From contig CAIQCK010000101.1 of the NCBI GenBank assembly GCA_903870275.1, positions 108,412 through 172,411 on the forward strand: a DNA stretch of 64,000 nt, given 5' to 3'. The stretch comes from an uncultured bacterium. Lineage in GTDB: Bacteria; Verrucomicrobiota; Verrucomicrobiia; CAIQCK01. The first letter of the stretch is position 1; the number at the start of each line of letters is the position of its first letter. Below are positions 1 to 7,737 of the stretch, one piece after another. The translations under genes were made by a program, and so were the position numbers. Under the pieces are notes generated by a model. The model worked only from the letters and a program-made list of their open reading frames with translations. It searched no databases and had not been told where the DNA came from.

Positions 1-1
1 G

Positions 2-1387
2 CAATACGCCATTGATCCCGGCTTCACCCTGCGGTCGTTCCGCAATGAGAAGCGCCTGCCGGATGACATCACCGTCGAATACCACTTCCTGCCCGCAGCG
101 GAGGCGAACTGGCTGGGCATGGGCAAACGTTACCGCCAATACAACTTCACGCGGCGCGGCATTCAACCGTTGCGCGCGCGGGCGGCGGCGACGCCGGCGC
201 TGGCGTATTCCGCGGGAGCGTTGGAGGTGCGGATTCGGCTGGGCGTGAAGCCCGTGCCTTGCGAAATCAAGGAGCAGACGCCGGAGACGGAGCCGCCGAT
301 GCGCGTGTTTTGCGACTTCGCACGCGTGCGCGACATTCTTGACGAGTTCCACCGTCAAGGCGTCGCGCGGACCGAGTTTTGTCTGGTCGGTTGGAACCGC
401 GGCGGTCACGACGGGCGCTATCCGCAGGTGTTTCCCGTCGAGCCAAAGCTGGGAGGCGAGGAGGCGTTGCGCGCCACGATCCAGCACGGCCAGTCGCTCG
501 GCTACCAGATGGTGGCGCATGATTGCTACGTGGACGCGTATCGCATCTCGGAGGATTGGAACGAGGAATTTCTCCGCAAAGACCAGGATGGCAAACCCCG
601 AAAAGGCGGCGCCTGGGGCGGCGGACAGAGTTACAACGTCTGCCTCGCGCGGGCCTATGAGTTGTTTGCGAAGCGCAACCTGCCGCGGACTCGCGCGCTG
701 GGTTTTCAGGGTCTGCATTACTCCGACGTGCTCTCCATCATCGGACCGTTTCCGTGCTACGACGTACATCACCCGCAAACGCGCCAGCAGGATGCCGAGG
801 CGACCGTCCGCATCCTGGCGCTGGCGCAAAAGACGTTTGGCGGCTCGCAATCCGAGGGTTCCCTGGACTTCACGGCACCGGCGCTGGACCGGTTGCTCTA
901 CGTGGACTGCGACAAATGGCTGCCGTTGATGAAACGCCCCTATGTGGACACGTGCGTGCCGCTCTACGAGACCGTTTATCACGGCGTGCTGCTCTATAGT
1001 CTCTCGACCGAGACAGTGAACAGCCAGCCGGGCGAAGCCTCTTATCTGCGCACCATCGAATACGGTGCGGCGCCGCTGGCGTATTTCTATGGCCACTTCG
1101 TGCTCGACGCCTCCAAGAACTGGCTGGGCAAACGCGATTATCGTTACGACGACGCGGCGGGCCTGAAACAGATCGTGACCGGCCTGCGCCGCGTCTATGA
1201 CGACGTCGGGCGGCTAAAACATTTGCAGATGGAATTCATCGAGGGCCATCGCCAGGTCGCCGACGAAGTGTTTGAAACCACCTACAGCAACGGTCAGCGT
1301 GTGGTCGTCAACTATCGTGAACAACCCTACTTGCTGCCGTCGGGCGGCACCGTGCCGGCATGCGGCTGGTTGCTGCTGGAACATTGA
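2..1387 (+). CDS. Secreted glycosidase-like protein, C-terminal part (DUF5696-like), cut by the window edge
   Basis: The frame is open to the left edge, so the real start lies outside; 461 residues are visible. The visible part looks like a TIM-barrel glycosidase: a strand ending FCLVGWNRGGHDGRYP, then GYQMVAHDCYVDAY, a loop GFQGLHYSDVLS carrying a candidate catalytic Asp, and a short C-terminal beta region (GQRVVVNYREQPYLLPSGG) of the kind that closes many glycosidases. It resembles proteins labelled DUF5696 or GH101-like, but the substrate cannot be read from the sequence. It lies 47 nt before a secreted SGNH esterase gene on the same strand and is probably co-transcribed with it. Gene reality is near certain; the family call is tentative. 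Confidence 0.7.
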   Translation, partial: QYAIDPGFTLRSFRNEKRLPDDITVEYHFLPAAEANWLGMGKRYRQYNFTRRGIQPLRARAAATPALAYSAGALEVRIRLGVKPVPCEIKEQTPETEPPMRVFCDFARVRDILDEFHRQGVARTEFCLVGWNRGGHDGRYPQVFPVEPKLGGEEALRATIQHGQSLGYQMVAHDCYVDAYRISEDWNEEFLRKDQDGKPRKGGAWGGGQSYNVCLARAYELFAKRNLPRTRALGFQGLHYSDVLSIIGPFPCYDVHHPQTRQQDAEATVRILALAQKTFGGSQSEGSLDFTAPALDRLLYVDCDKWLPLMKRPYVDTCVPLYETVYHGVLLYSLSTETVNSQPGEASYLRTIEYGAAPLAYFYGHFVLDASKNWLGKRDYRYDDAAGLKQIVTGLRRVYDDVGRLKHLQMEFIEGHRQVADEVFETTYSNGQRVVVNYREQPYLLPSGGTVPACGWLLLEH

Positions 1388-1434
1388 CCTGGATAATTCA
1401 TGAGCCGCCAATCGCAGCAGAAAGGACAACGATT

Positions 1435-3315
1435 ATGATGATGCCTGCCATCAAGAAAGCATTCTTCTGTGCCCTGCTCTGCGCGTGTGTCTCGTGGGTG
1501 GCTAACGCGGCCGAGTTCTATCAGGTGCGCGGCGGCATTCCCAACAGCCAGTATTTTTTCAAGGCCAACACCGTCGGGAACCAATACCTGTTCTTCATCG
1601 GCAACTCCGTCCTCGCCGGCACCGGCCTCAAGGACGCGAACCTCCGCTACTCCGCCCAGATGGTGAAGGGATTCAAGAAATACTTTCCGGAGGCGGGGAT
1701 GAACGAGACGCGGCACATGCAGCCGGGCGGAAGTTGGTTTGGACTGTTTCGTTGCAGCAAGGGTCAGGCGGTTTTCGGCGAGGTCATCGCCAGCGGGCAT
1801 CTGGCGATCCTCGACTTCGCCGCCGATGACCGCAGCGCCGACATCGAACAGGCGAAGCTGTCGCTCGAAGGACTGGTCCGCCAGATCACGCTCTACCGCG
1901 CCACGCACAGCCGCATCCTCGTTTACACGCTGACGCCCGAGATGCTTCAGGCATACAAAGCGGGCAAGACGCCCGAGTATATCCGCGTCAGCGAACAGAT
2001 CGCCGACCATTACGGCATCCCCAGCCTGAATCTGGCCCAATACGCGGCGCAGAAGATCATCGCCGGAGAGATTTCCTTCGCGGCGTTCTCCGCCGACGGC
2101 GTCAACCCGACCGACGCGGGCGCAAAAATCTACGCCGAGGCCGTCGCGAAGTTCGTGGACGCGCTGATGACCTCCAATCCCGTCCCTGACAAACCCAAGG
2201 CATACAAACTTCCCCCGCCCCTCTTCCCCGAAACGGACGACAATGGTCGCATCGTTGCCTACGAGGATCAGCAGGTGAAGCAGTCGGGCAACTGGAAGCC
2301 GGGACAAGCCAGCCCAATCGGCCCGTTCCGCCATATCCTCGTCTCCAACCAAACCGGCGCGGCGCTGACGCTGAAATTCAAAGGCTCGGAAATCGGCATC
2401 ATTGACGTCGTGGACAAGGATAGCGCGGACTACGAATACGCCGTGGACGGCTCGGCCTTCCGCAAGCTCGCCGCGCCGAAGGACGCGACCGGCCCGACGA
2501 TGCGCCCAATCTCGCTGGCCAAGGGCCTCGACCGGAAAGCCGACCACGAACTTGTCCTGAAGGTCGCCTCGCCCGGCATCACGCGAATGGGCGGCTTCCT
2601 GCTCAACGGCACCGTCGCCGACGCCTTCGCCAGCATGCGCACGCTGGAGAAGATTGATGCGACCTACGCTGCGATGGACCCGATTGTTTATCGCCCACCG
2701 GCCGGCCGTTTCGCGAACATCCCCAAGACGGTGAGCAAGCTGCGCGACGGCGGCGAACTGCGCATGGTGCTCCTCGGCGACAGCATCATGGGCAACACTT
2801 CCAGCTCGTCGTTCGAGTTGCTGATTACACGCGACTATCCGAAGTGCAAGATCATCAAGATTGCCTCGCTGAGAAGCAGCACCGGCTGCAAATACTATCG
2901 CGAAGACAGTCGCGTCCAGGACTACGTGCTCAAACACAACCCGGATCTTCTGGTCATCGGCGGCATCTCCAACGGCGGCGACGCCGAGGCCGTCCGCTCG
3001 GTGATCCAGCAAGTCCGCGCCAAGAAACCGGACACCGAGGTGCTGCTGCTGACGCCCGTCTTCGGCTCGACGCGCGACGAACACATCCGGACGTTCACGC
3101 GCGAGATCGACACGACCAAGAGCAATTTCCGTTTCAACATGCAGAAGGTCGCGGCGGAGGAGAAGTGCGCCTTCTTCGACATGACCAGCCCGTGGTGGAC
3201 GTATATCCAGGACAGCGGCAAGACCTACGGCTGGTTCATGGGCGACGCCGTCCACGCCAACCAGCGCGGCTGCCAGATCATCGGCCGCCTGCTGGAAATC
3301 TGGTTCAAGGAATAA
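1435..3315 (+). CDS. Secreted protein with two SGNH/GDSL-hydrolase-like domains
   Basis: The chosen ATG (626 aa) is preceded by AAAGGA about 10 nt upstream and starts a signal peptide (residues 1-26, ending VANAA). Domain 1 (about 50-245) has FIGNSVLAG with Ser58 as block-I nucleophile and a block-V-like DGVNPTDAG in which the usual His is missing. Domain 2 (about 440-625) has LLGDSIMGN with Ser450, a block-III GGISNGG and a block V DAVHANQRG with His. A beta-sandwich-like linker lies between them. SGNH enzymes of this type remove acyl groups from polysaccharides. Domain 2 looks active and domain 1 may be degenerate or binding-only. Only 4 nt separate it from the next glycosidase gene, so the two are probably one operon. 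Confidence 0.85.
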   Translation: MMMPAIKKAFFCALLCACVSWVANAAEFYQVRGGIPNSQYFFKANTVGNQYLFFIGNSVLAGTGLKDANLRYSAQMVKGFKKYFPEAGMNETRHMQPGGSWFGLFRCSKGQAVFGEVIASGHLAILDFAADDRSADIEQAKLSLEGLVRQITLYRATHSRILVYTLTPEMLQAYKAGKTPEYIRVSEQIADHYGIPSLNLAQYAAQKIIAGEISFAAFSADGVNPTDAGAKIYAEAVAKFVDALMTSNPVPDKPKAYKLPPPLFPETDDNGRIVAYEDQQVKQSGNWKPGQASPIGPFRHILVSNQTGAALTLKFKGSEIGIIDVVDKDSADYEYAVDGSAFRKLAAPKDATGPTMRPISLAKGLDRKADHELVLKVASPGITRMGGFLLNGTVADAFASMRTLEKIDATYAAMDPIVYRPPAGRFANIPKTVSKLRDGGELRMVLLGDSIMGNTSSSSFELLITRDYPKCKIIKIASLRSSTGCKYYREDSRVQDYVLKHNPDLLVIGGISNGGDAEAVRSVIQQVRAKKPDTEVLLLTPVFGSTRDEHIRTFTREIDTTKSNFRFNMQKVAAEEKCAFFDMTSPWWTYIQDSGKTYGWFMGDAVHANQRGCQIIGRLLEIWFKE

Positions 3316-3319
3316 TCCG

Positions 3320-5617
3320 ATGCGATTCCCGCCCATTTACCAACAGGCAGCCATCGCGCTCGCGCTGGCGGTGACCGTCGCACTGCCTGGACTGTTGACA
3401 GCCGCTTCCAATGATGAGGACTCGACCCACCAGATGACCGTGTGCGGTCGGGGCGCAACGTGCCCGCATGAATATGTTCCGCCGCTGGTCAGCAACGGGA
3501 GCCTATCGATGCTGGTGGACTGGCAGGGAGGTCAGTCCCAGCGCGCGTATAACCACATGACACCGGGCATCTGGCGGGCAGGACGCCGTTACGGGCCGCC
3601 GAACGATCAACTCATCCCGTTTGGGCATTTCGAGCAGGAACTAAGCGCCGATGGAAAGCGGTGTGCGGCACCGGCGGCATGGACACAGACGCTGGACACG
3701 AAGGCGGCGGTGGTGACCTGCCACAACGATTACGACAACGGTTTGTCGGTTGAGACCGCTGTGTTCACTCCCCTCTCCCATGATCTGGTCGTGATAAAGA
3801 AACGGTTTTACGCGAAGAATGCCGGCGTCCGTTCCGTTCGCATGACGTTCAACTACCAATTCACGCTGCCGGGTAACGACAACCGTGCGCCGAGGCGCGT
3901 AACCGGCGCCTGCATGTGGAGCGAGTCAACCCAGAACGCGGAGTTCCGCTATCAGGCGGACGGGTATCGTCCGTGCGACGGCATCATTTCAGTTTTTTCG
4001 GACAGGCCGGTGACCGCAGCCATCAACAAGCAGGCGGTCGCGCTGACATCCGAAATCACGCTCGATGCGGCAAAGCCGGTGGAGACAACGATCTGCCTGT
4101 TGTTCACGGACTCGCTGGATGGCAAAGACTATCTGGAGCGGGCGGCGAAGCTGCGCGAGCTTGTGCGGCAGGAGGGCTACGCCGGCTTGCTCGCCGCGCA
4201 CCGGAAAGCGTGGGCGGCATATTGGGATGAGTCGTATGTGCATGTCCCGGACGAACGGCTGGAGAAAGCCTATTGCACGGCGCAGTATCACCTGCGGGCC
4301 AACGCGACCCGGTGGTCGTTCCCGGTCGGGATATTCAATACGCACTGGGCGGGCCGGTTCTTCGGATGGGACGAGATGTTTTGCTATCAGGCGCTGGTCA
4401 GCAGCAATCATCGCGACATTGCGCGGCGCTGTCCCGAGTTCCGGTTTGCGGGGCTGCAAAAGGCGCTGCAACGGGCCAGTCATTACGGCAAGCCGGGGAC
4501 GTATGGCGCGCGCTATCCATGGGAGACGCTGGAGGACGGCTCCGAGGCGGCGCCGCCCGGCTTCTGGATGGAGCACGTGTTCCACATCTCGAACATCGCG
4601 CTCTCGGCCTGGTTCCAGCACCTCTACACCGGCGATGCGGACTACCTGAAGAACACGGGCTACCCGGTGATCAAGGAATGCGCGCGGTTCTTTCTCGCCA
4701 ACATGGTTTACGAAGCGCCCGACGGCGGCATGTTCATCGGCAAGTGCACCGATCTGGAGCGGCTGGGGCCTGCGCGGCAGAATCCGTTCATGACCTCCTG
4801 CGGCGCGATCTACACGCTGGAGGCGGCGGCTCAGGCCGCCGCCCTGCTCAAGACCGACGACGCGGAGGCGGCGACATGGAAACACGCGGCCGCGAAACTG
4901 CGCGAGTCGCTGCCGCACGACGGCGAACGGTATATTCCCTACGCGGGATGCAAGGAGGAGAGCGTGGCGTCGCTGGGCGGACTTTTCCCCTATCCGCTGT
5001 TTGACGCGACCAATGCGCGCCAACGGAACGCGGTCTATCATTTCGTCGCCAACGGCAAGGCGTCCGGGAACATGTATCCGGTAGGTCAATCGGTCTGCGC
5101 GTGGTATGCGGGATGGATGGCCGCCGCGCTGGCCGCGTTGGGCGACAAGACGGAGCCGGTCAAGCTGCTGGATGAGGCGGCGGCGGGCGCGGGCTGTTTT
5201 GGGGAGATGTTCGAGATCAACGAGACGAAAGTGTCCATGCACCCATGGTTCGCGACCGCTTCGGGAAATGTCGTCTATGCGCTCAACCAAATGCTTGTGC
5301 AGAGCCGGGGTGACCAGATTCGAATCGCGCCTGCCGTTCCCGAAACGTGGACGAACTACTCGTTCAAACTCGCCTGCCACGGCAATCTCGCGGTGGAGGC
5401 CGTGATAAAAGATGGCCGGCTCGCGAAGCTGACCCTTCTGCCGGGCAACGCCGTTCCTCAGAATCAGCGGACGTTGCTCCTGCCAAACCACCTCGTTGAC
5501 GACGTAGCGCTCAACAAGACCGTCATCGCCAGCGCGACAAATCAAAACGGCTGCCGCCGGATTGTGGTCCGGGTCAACGGCCAGACGGATGTGGTGAAGG
5601 CGGGCATGGCAAGGTGA
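3320..5617 (+). CDS. Secreted (alpha/alpha)6-barrel glycoside hydrolase (GH65/GH95-like)
   Basis: 765 aa with an N-terminal signal peptide (ALALAVTVALPGLLTAA). An N-terminal beta-sandwich of about 300 residues (PPLVSNGSLSMLVDWQGG) is followed by a helical barrel with NTHWAGRFFGWDEMFCYQAL and FWMEHVFHISNIALSAWFQH, the pattern of six-hairpin glycosidases. The C-terminal stretch (ALNQMLVQSRGDQIRIAPAVPETW, then LACHGNLAVEAVIKDGRLAKL) matches the end of GH95-type alpha-fucosidases. It starts 4 nt after the esterase stop. Probable role is exo-cleavage of a glycan side chain in the periplasm or outside the cell. The fold is fairly clear; the exact GH family and substrate are not. Confidence 0.8.
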   Translation: MRFPPIYQQAAIALALAVTVALPGLLTAASNDEDSTHQMTVCGRGATCPHEYVPPLVSNGSLSMLVDWQGGQSQRAYNHMTPGIWRAGRRYGPPNDQLIPFGHFEQELSADGKRCAAPAAWTQTLDTKAAVVTCHNDYDNGLSVETAVFTPLSHDLVVIKKRFYAKNAGVRSVRMTFNYQFTLPGNDNRAPRRVTGACMWSESTQNAEFRYQADGYRPCDGIISVFSDRPVTAAINKQAVALTSEITLDAAKPVETTICLLFTDSLDGKDYLERAAKLRELVRQEGYAGLLAAHRKAWAAYWDESYVHVPDERLEKAYCTAQYHLRANATRWSFPVGIFNTHWAGRFFGWDEMFCYQALVSSNHRDIARRCPEFRFAGLQKALQRASHYGKPGTYGARYPWETLEDGSEAAPPGFWMEHVFHISNIALSAWFQHLYTGDADYLKNTGYPVIKECARFFLANMVYEAPDGGMFIGKCTDLERLGPARQNPFMTSCGAIYTLEAAAQAAALLKTDDAEAATWKHAAAKLRESLPHDGERYIPYAGCKEESVASLGGLFPYPLFDATNARQRNAVYHFVANGKASGNMYPVGQSVCAWYAGWMAAALAALGDKTEPVKLLDEAAAGAGCFGEMFEINETKVSMHPWFATASGNVVYALNQMLVQSRGDQIRIAPAVPETWTNYSFKLACHGNLAVEAVIKDGRLAKLTLLPGNAVPQNQRTLLLPNHLVDDVALNKTVIASATNQNGCRRIVVRVNGQTDVVKAGMAR

Positions 5618-5707
5618 ACTCGCCATGATAAATAACACAAACCCTCACAGCGGCGGTTGATAACCATTGCCGGAGGCGCAGCAGGCATCAAACAGAGATT
5701 TAGGACG

Positions 5708-6469
5708 ATGAAAACTGAATTGAACGGACAAATCGCGCTCGTGACGGGCGCGGGCCAGGGCATCGGACGGGCCATCGCGCTCGCGCTCGCAGCGCACGGC
5801 GCGACGGTGGCCGTCAACGACGTGAAGCCCGAGAAGACCGACAAGGTTGTTGCGAAGATCGTCGCCAGCGGCGGCAAGGCCGTGTCGGCGTGCGCGGATG
5901 TTTCGCAGCGCGACGACGTGGAGCGAATGGTTGGCGGCATCGTGAAGCCGTTTGGCCGGCTTGACATCCTCGTCAACGGCGCGCGCGTCGAGCCTCCGCG
6001 ACCGGTGGGGATGTCGGCAGAGGATTGGTGGGACCGCGTGCTCGACGTGGACCTGAAGGGCGCGTGGCTTTGCTCGATGGCCGCGCTGGAGCCAATGAAG
6101 CGCCAGCAGTTCGGCCGCATCATCAACATTTCGTCCATCCAGGCTTTCGCCGGCAACGGCGAAGAAGAGTGGATCGCCTACAGTTGCGCGAAGGCCGGCA
6201 TGGGCGGACTGACCCGCTCGCTGGCGCAGGCCGGCCTGAAGCTCGGCATCACCGCGAATGCCATCGCGCCCGATTACATCGAGACCGAGGTCATGGAAGC
6301 GCGCTGGGGACGCGAGAAGATGAAAGAGTATGCCGCCGGCGTTCCGATCGGTCGTGCCGGACGACCGGATGAAGTCGCCGAGACGGTATTGTTTCTCGTG
6401 AAGTCCGGTTTTATCACCGGCGAAACCATTTTCCTTACAGGAGGAAGATTTGTGATTGGTAATCGGTAA
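5708..6469 (+). CDS. Short-chain dehydrogenase/reductase (SDR, FabG-like)
   Basis: 253 aa. The ATG at 5708 is preferred over an upstream in-frame ATG because the SDR fold starts directly after it. Cofactor motif TGAGQGIGRA is near residue 14; the usual NNAG is replaced by NGARVEP; catalytic Ser is in NISSIQ and the YxxxK pair in AYSCAKAG. No signal peptide, so cytoplasmic. In this setting it probably oxidises a sugar or sugar acid upstream of the dehydratase encoded next. The last codons lie in a degenerate heptamer sequence (GATTGGT, AATCGGT), so the C-terminus FVIGNR may have been remodelled by a repeat. Family certain; substrate unknown. Confidence 0.92.
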   Translation: MKTELNGQIALVTGAGQGIGRAIALALAAHGATVAVNDVKPEKTDKVVAKIVASGGKAVSACADVSQRDDVERMVGGIVKPFGRLDILVNGARVEPPRPVGMSAEDWWDRVLDVDLKGAWLCSMAALEPMKRQQFGRIINISSIQAFAGNGEEEWIAYSCAKAGMGGLTRSLAQAGLKLGITANAIAPDYIETEVMEARWGREKMKEYAAGVPIGRAGRPDEVAETVLFLVKSGFITGETIFLTGGRFVIGNR

Positions 6470-6547
6470 CTGGAGGTTTGCATCAACAACTACCAATCAC
6501 TAATCACCAATCACTAATCACCAATTACCAGTCACCAGTCACCAATC
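6454..6547. repeat. Heptanucleotide tandem repeat with inverted outlying copies
   Basis: Eight perfectly phased 7-bp units run from 6492 to 6547: ACCAATC, ACTAATC, ACCAATC, ACTAATC, ACCAATT, ACCAGTC, ACCAGTC, ACCAATC. Inverted units GATTGGT and AATCGGT lie at 6454-6467, over the end of the dehydrogenase gene, so a foldback can form. The array ends 6 nt before the next ATG and fills the place where a ribosome-binding site would be. Confidence 0.85.
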
Positions 6548-6553
6548 TCGCCC

Positions 6554-7714
6554 ATGAAAATCACTTCCATCAAAACCTTTCTCTGCGACGCCTACCGTAC
6601 GAACCTGTCGTTCGTAAAAATCGAGACCGATGCCGGCGTCCACGGCTACGGCGAGATGACTCTCGAATTTCACGACCGCGCCGTCCTCGGCTGCATCGAA
6701 GACCTGACGCCGTCGTGGATCGGCCGCGACCCGATGGACATCGAGGCGCTCTGGCACGATTCCTACCGCGACGCCTACTGGCGCGGCGGGCCGGTGCTCT
6801 CGACCTCGCTCGCCGCGTTGGAGATGGCGTGCTGGGACATCAAGGGCAAGGCGCTCGGCCAGCCCGTCTGGCAATTGCTCGGCGGCAAATGCCGCGACCG
6901 CGTGCGCTGCTACGCCAACGCGTGGTTCGTGCCCGCGAAAACGCCGGCCGAGTTCGCTGTGAAAGCGAAGGAAGCGGTCGCGCGCGGCTGGAAGGCGTTG
7001 AAGTGGGACCCGTTCGGCAGCGCGCATCGCGACATTACGCGCGCCGAACTGCTCAGCGCCGTGCGGTGCGTGGCGGCGGTGCGCGAGGCGGTCGGCGACA
7101 CCGACCTGCTCATCGAAGGCCACGGCCGGTTCAACATCGAGAGCGCGTTGCGCATCGGCCAGGCGCTGGCGAAGTTCGACATCCTGTGGTTTGAGGAACC
7201 GCTCTTTCCGGAATTGCTTGACGCGCTGGCGGAACTGAAACGCCGCGTGCCAGTGCCCATCGCCGCGGGCGAGCGCATCTACACGCGCTTCCAGGCGCGC
7301 GAGTTCATCGAGAAACGCTGCGGCGATTTCATCCAGCCCGACATCAGCCGCGTCGGCATCAAGGAACTGCGACTCATCGGCGGCATGGCCGAGGCGGCTG
7401 GCGTGAGCTTCTGCCCTCACAACCCCGCCGGCCCGATCACCAACATGGCCACGCTCCACATTGCCGCCAGCACGCCGAACTTCTTCCTGCTGGAAACGAT
7501 GGCCACCGACGTGCCGTGGCGCAGCGAATTCAGCGACGAGGACGTCCGCATCGAGAACGGCGAGATGCTCATCCCGACGCGCCCCGGCCTTGGCATCGAG
7601 TTGAACGAAGCCGCGCTCGCGAAACACCCGCCGAAGCGGTATCACCTCCGCCACTATCGCGGCGACCTCACCGCCATCCGGCCGAGCGATGCGAAGGAGT
7701 GGTTCAAGCGGTGA
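6554..7714 (+). CDS. Enolase-superfamily sugar-acid dehydratase (mandelate racemase / D-galactonate dehydratase type)
   Basis: 386 aa, cytoplasmic. An N-terminal capping domain (MKITSIKTFLCDAYRTNLSF) precedes a TIM barrel with ALKWDPFGSAHRD (Lys catalytic region), LIEGHGRFN, WFEEPLFPE, AAGERIYTR (metal-ligand region) and CPHNPAGPITN (C-terminal His base). These match the galactonate-dehydratase-like branch, which converts aldonic acids to 2-keto-3-deoxy acids. No Shine-Dalgarno is visible; a heptamer array ends 6 nt upstream. It follows an SDR that could supply the acid, and its stop overlaps or closely precedes the next gene (GTGA at 7711). Family sure; exact sugar acid unknown. Confidence 0.9.
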   Translation: MKITSIKTFLCDAYRTNLSFVKIETDAGVHGYGEMTLEFHDRAVLGCIEDLTPSWIGRDPMDIEALWHDSYRDAYWRGGPVLSTSLAALEMACWDIKGKALGQPVWQLLGGKCRDRVRCYANAWFVPAKTPAEFAVKAKEAVARGWKALKWDPFGSAHRDITRAELLSAVRCVAAVREAVGDTDLLIEGHGRFNIESALRIGQALAKFDILWFEEPLFPELLDALAELKRRVPVPIAAGERIYTRFQAREFIEKRCGDFIQPDISRVGIKELRLIGGMAEAAGVSFCPHNPAGPITNMATLHIAASTPNFFLLETMATDVPWRSEFSDEDVRIENGEMLIPTRPGLGIELNEAALAKHPPKRYHLRHYRGDLTAIRPSDAKEWFKR

Positions 7715-7737
7715 AACAGTTGCAGTCGAACGGTCTT

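Noticed and set aside
1327..3336. Minus-strand open frame of more than 600 codons
   Set aside because: It is the shadow of the SGNH gene in GC-rich DNA: no start signal, no family motifs, and composition typical of an antisense frame (rich in Arg, Val, Ala, His).
3989..5638. Minus-strand open frame of 549 codons
   Set aside because: Antisense to the (alpha/alpha)6 glycosidase; no motif, signal or ribosome-binding site.
6478..7194. Possible gene starting in the heptamer array
   Set aside because: The Gln/Asn/Thr-rich start comes only from the repeats and the rest is an out-of-frame reading of the dehydratase gene.
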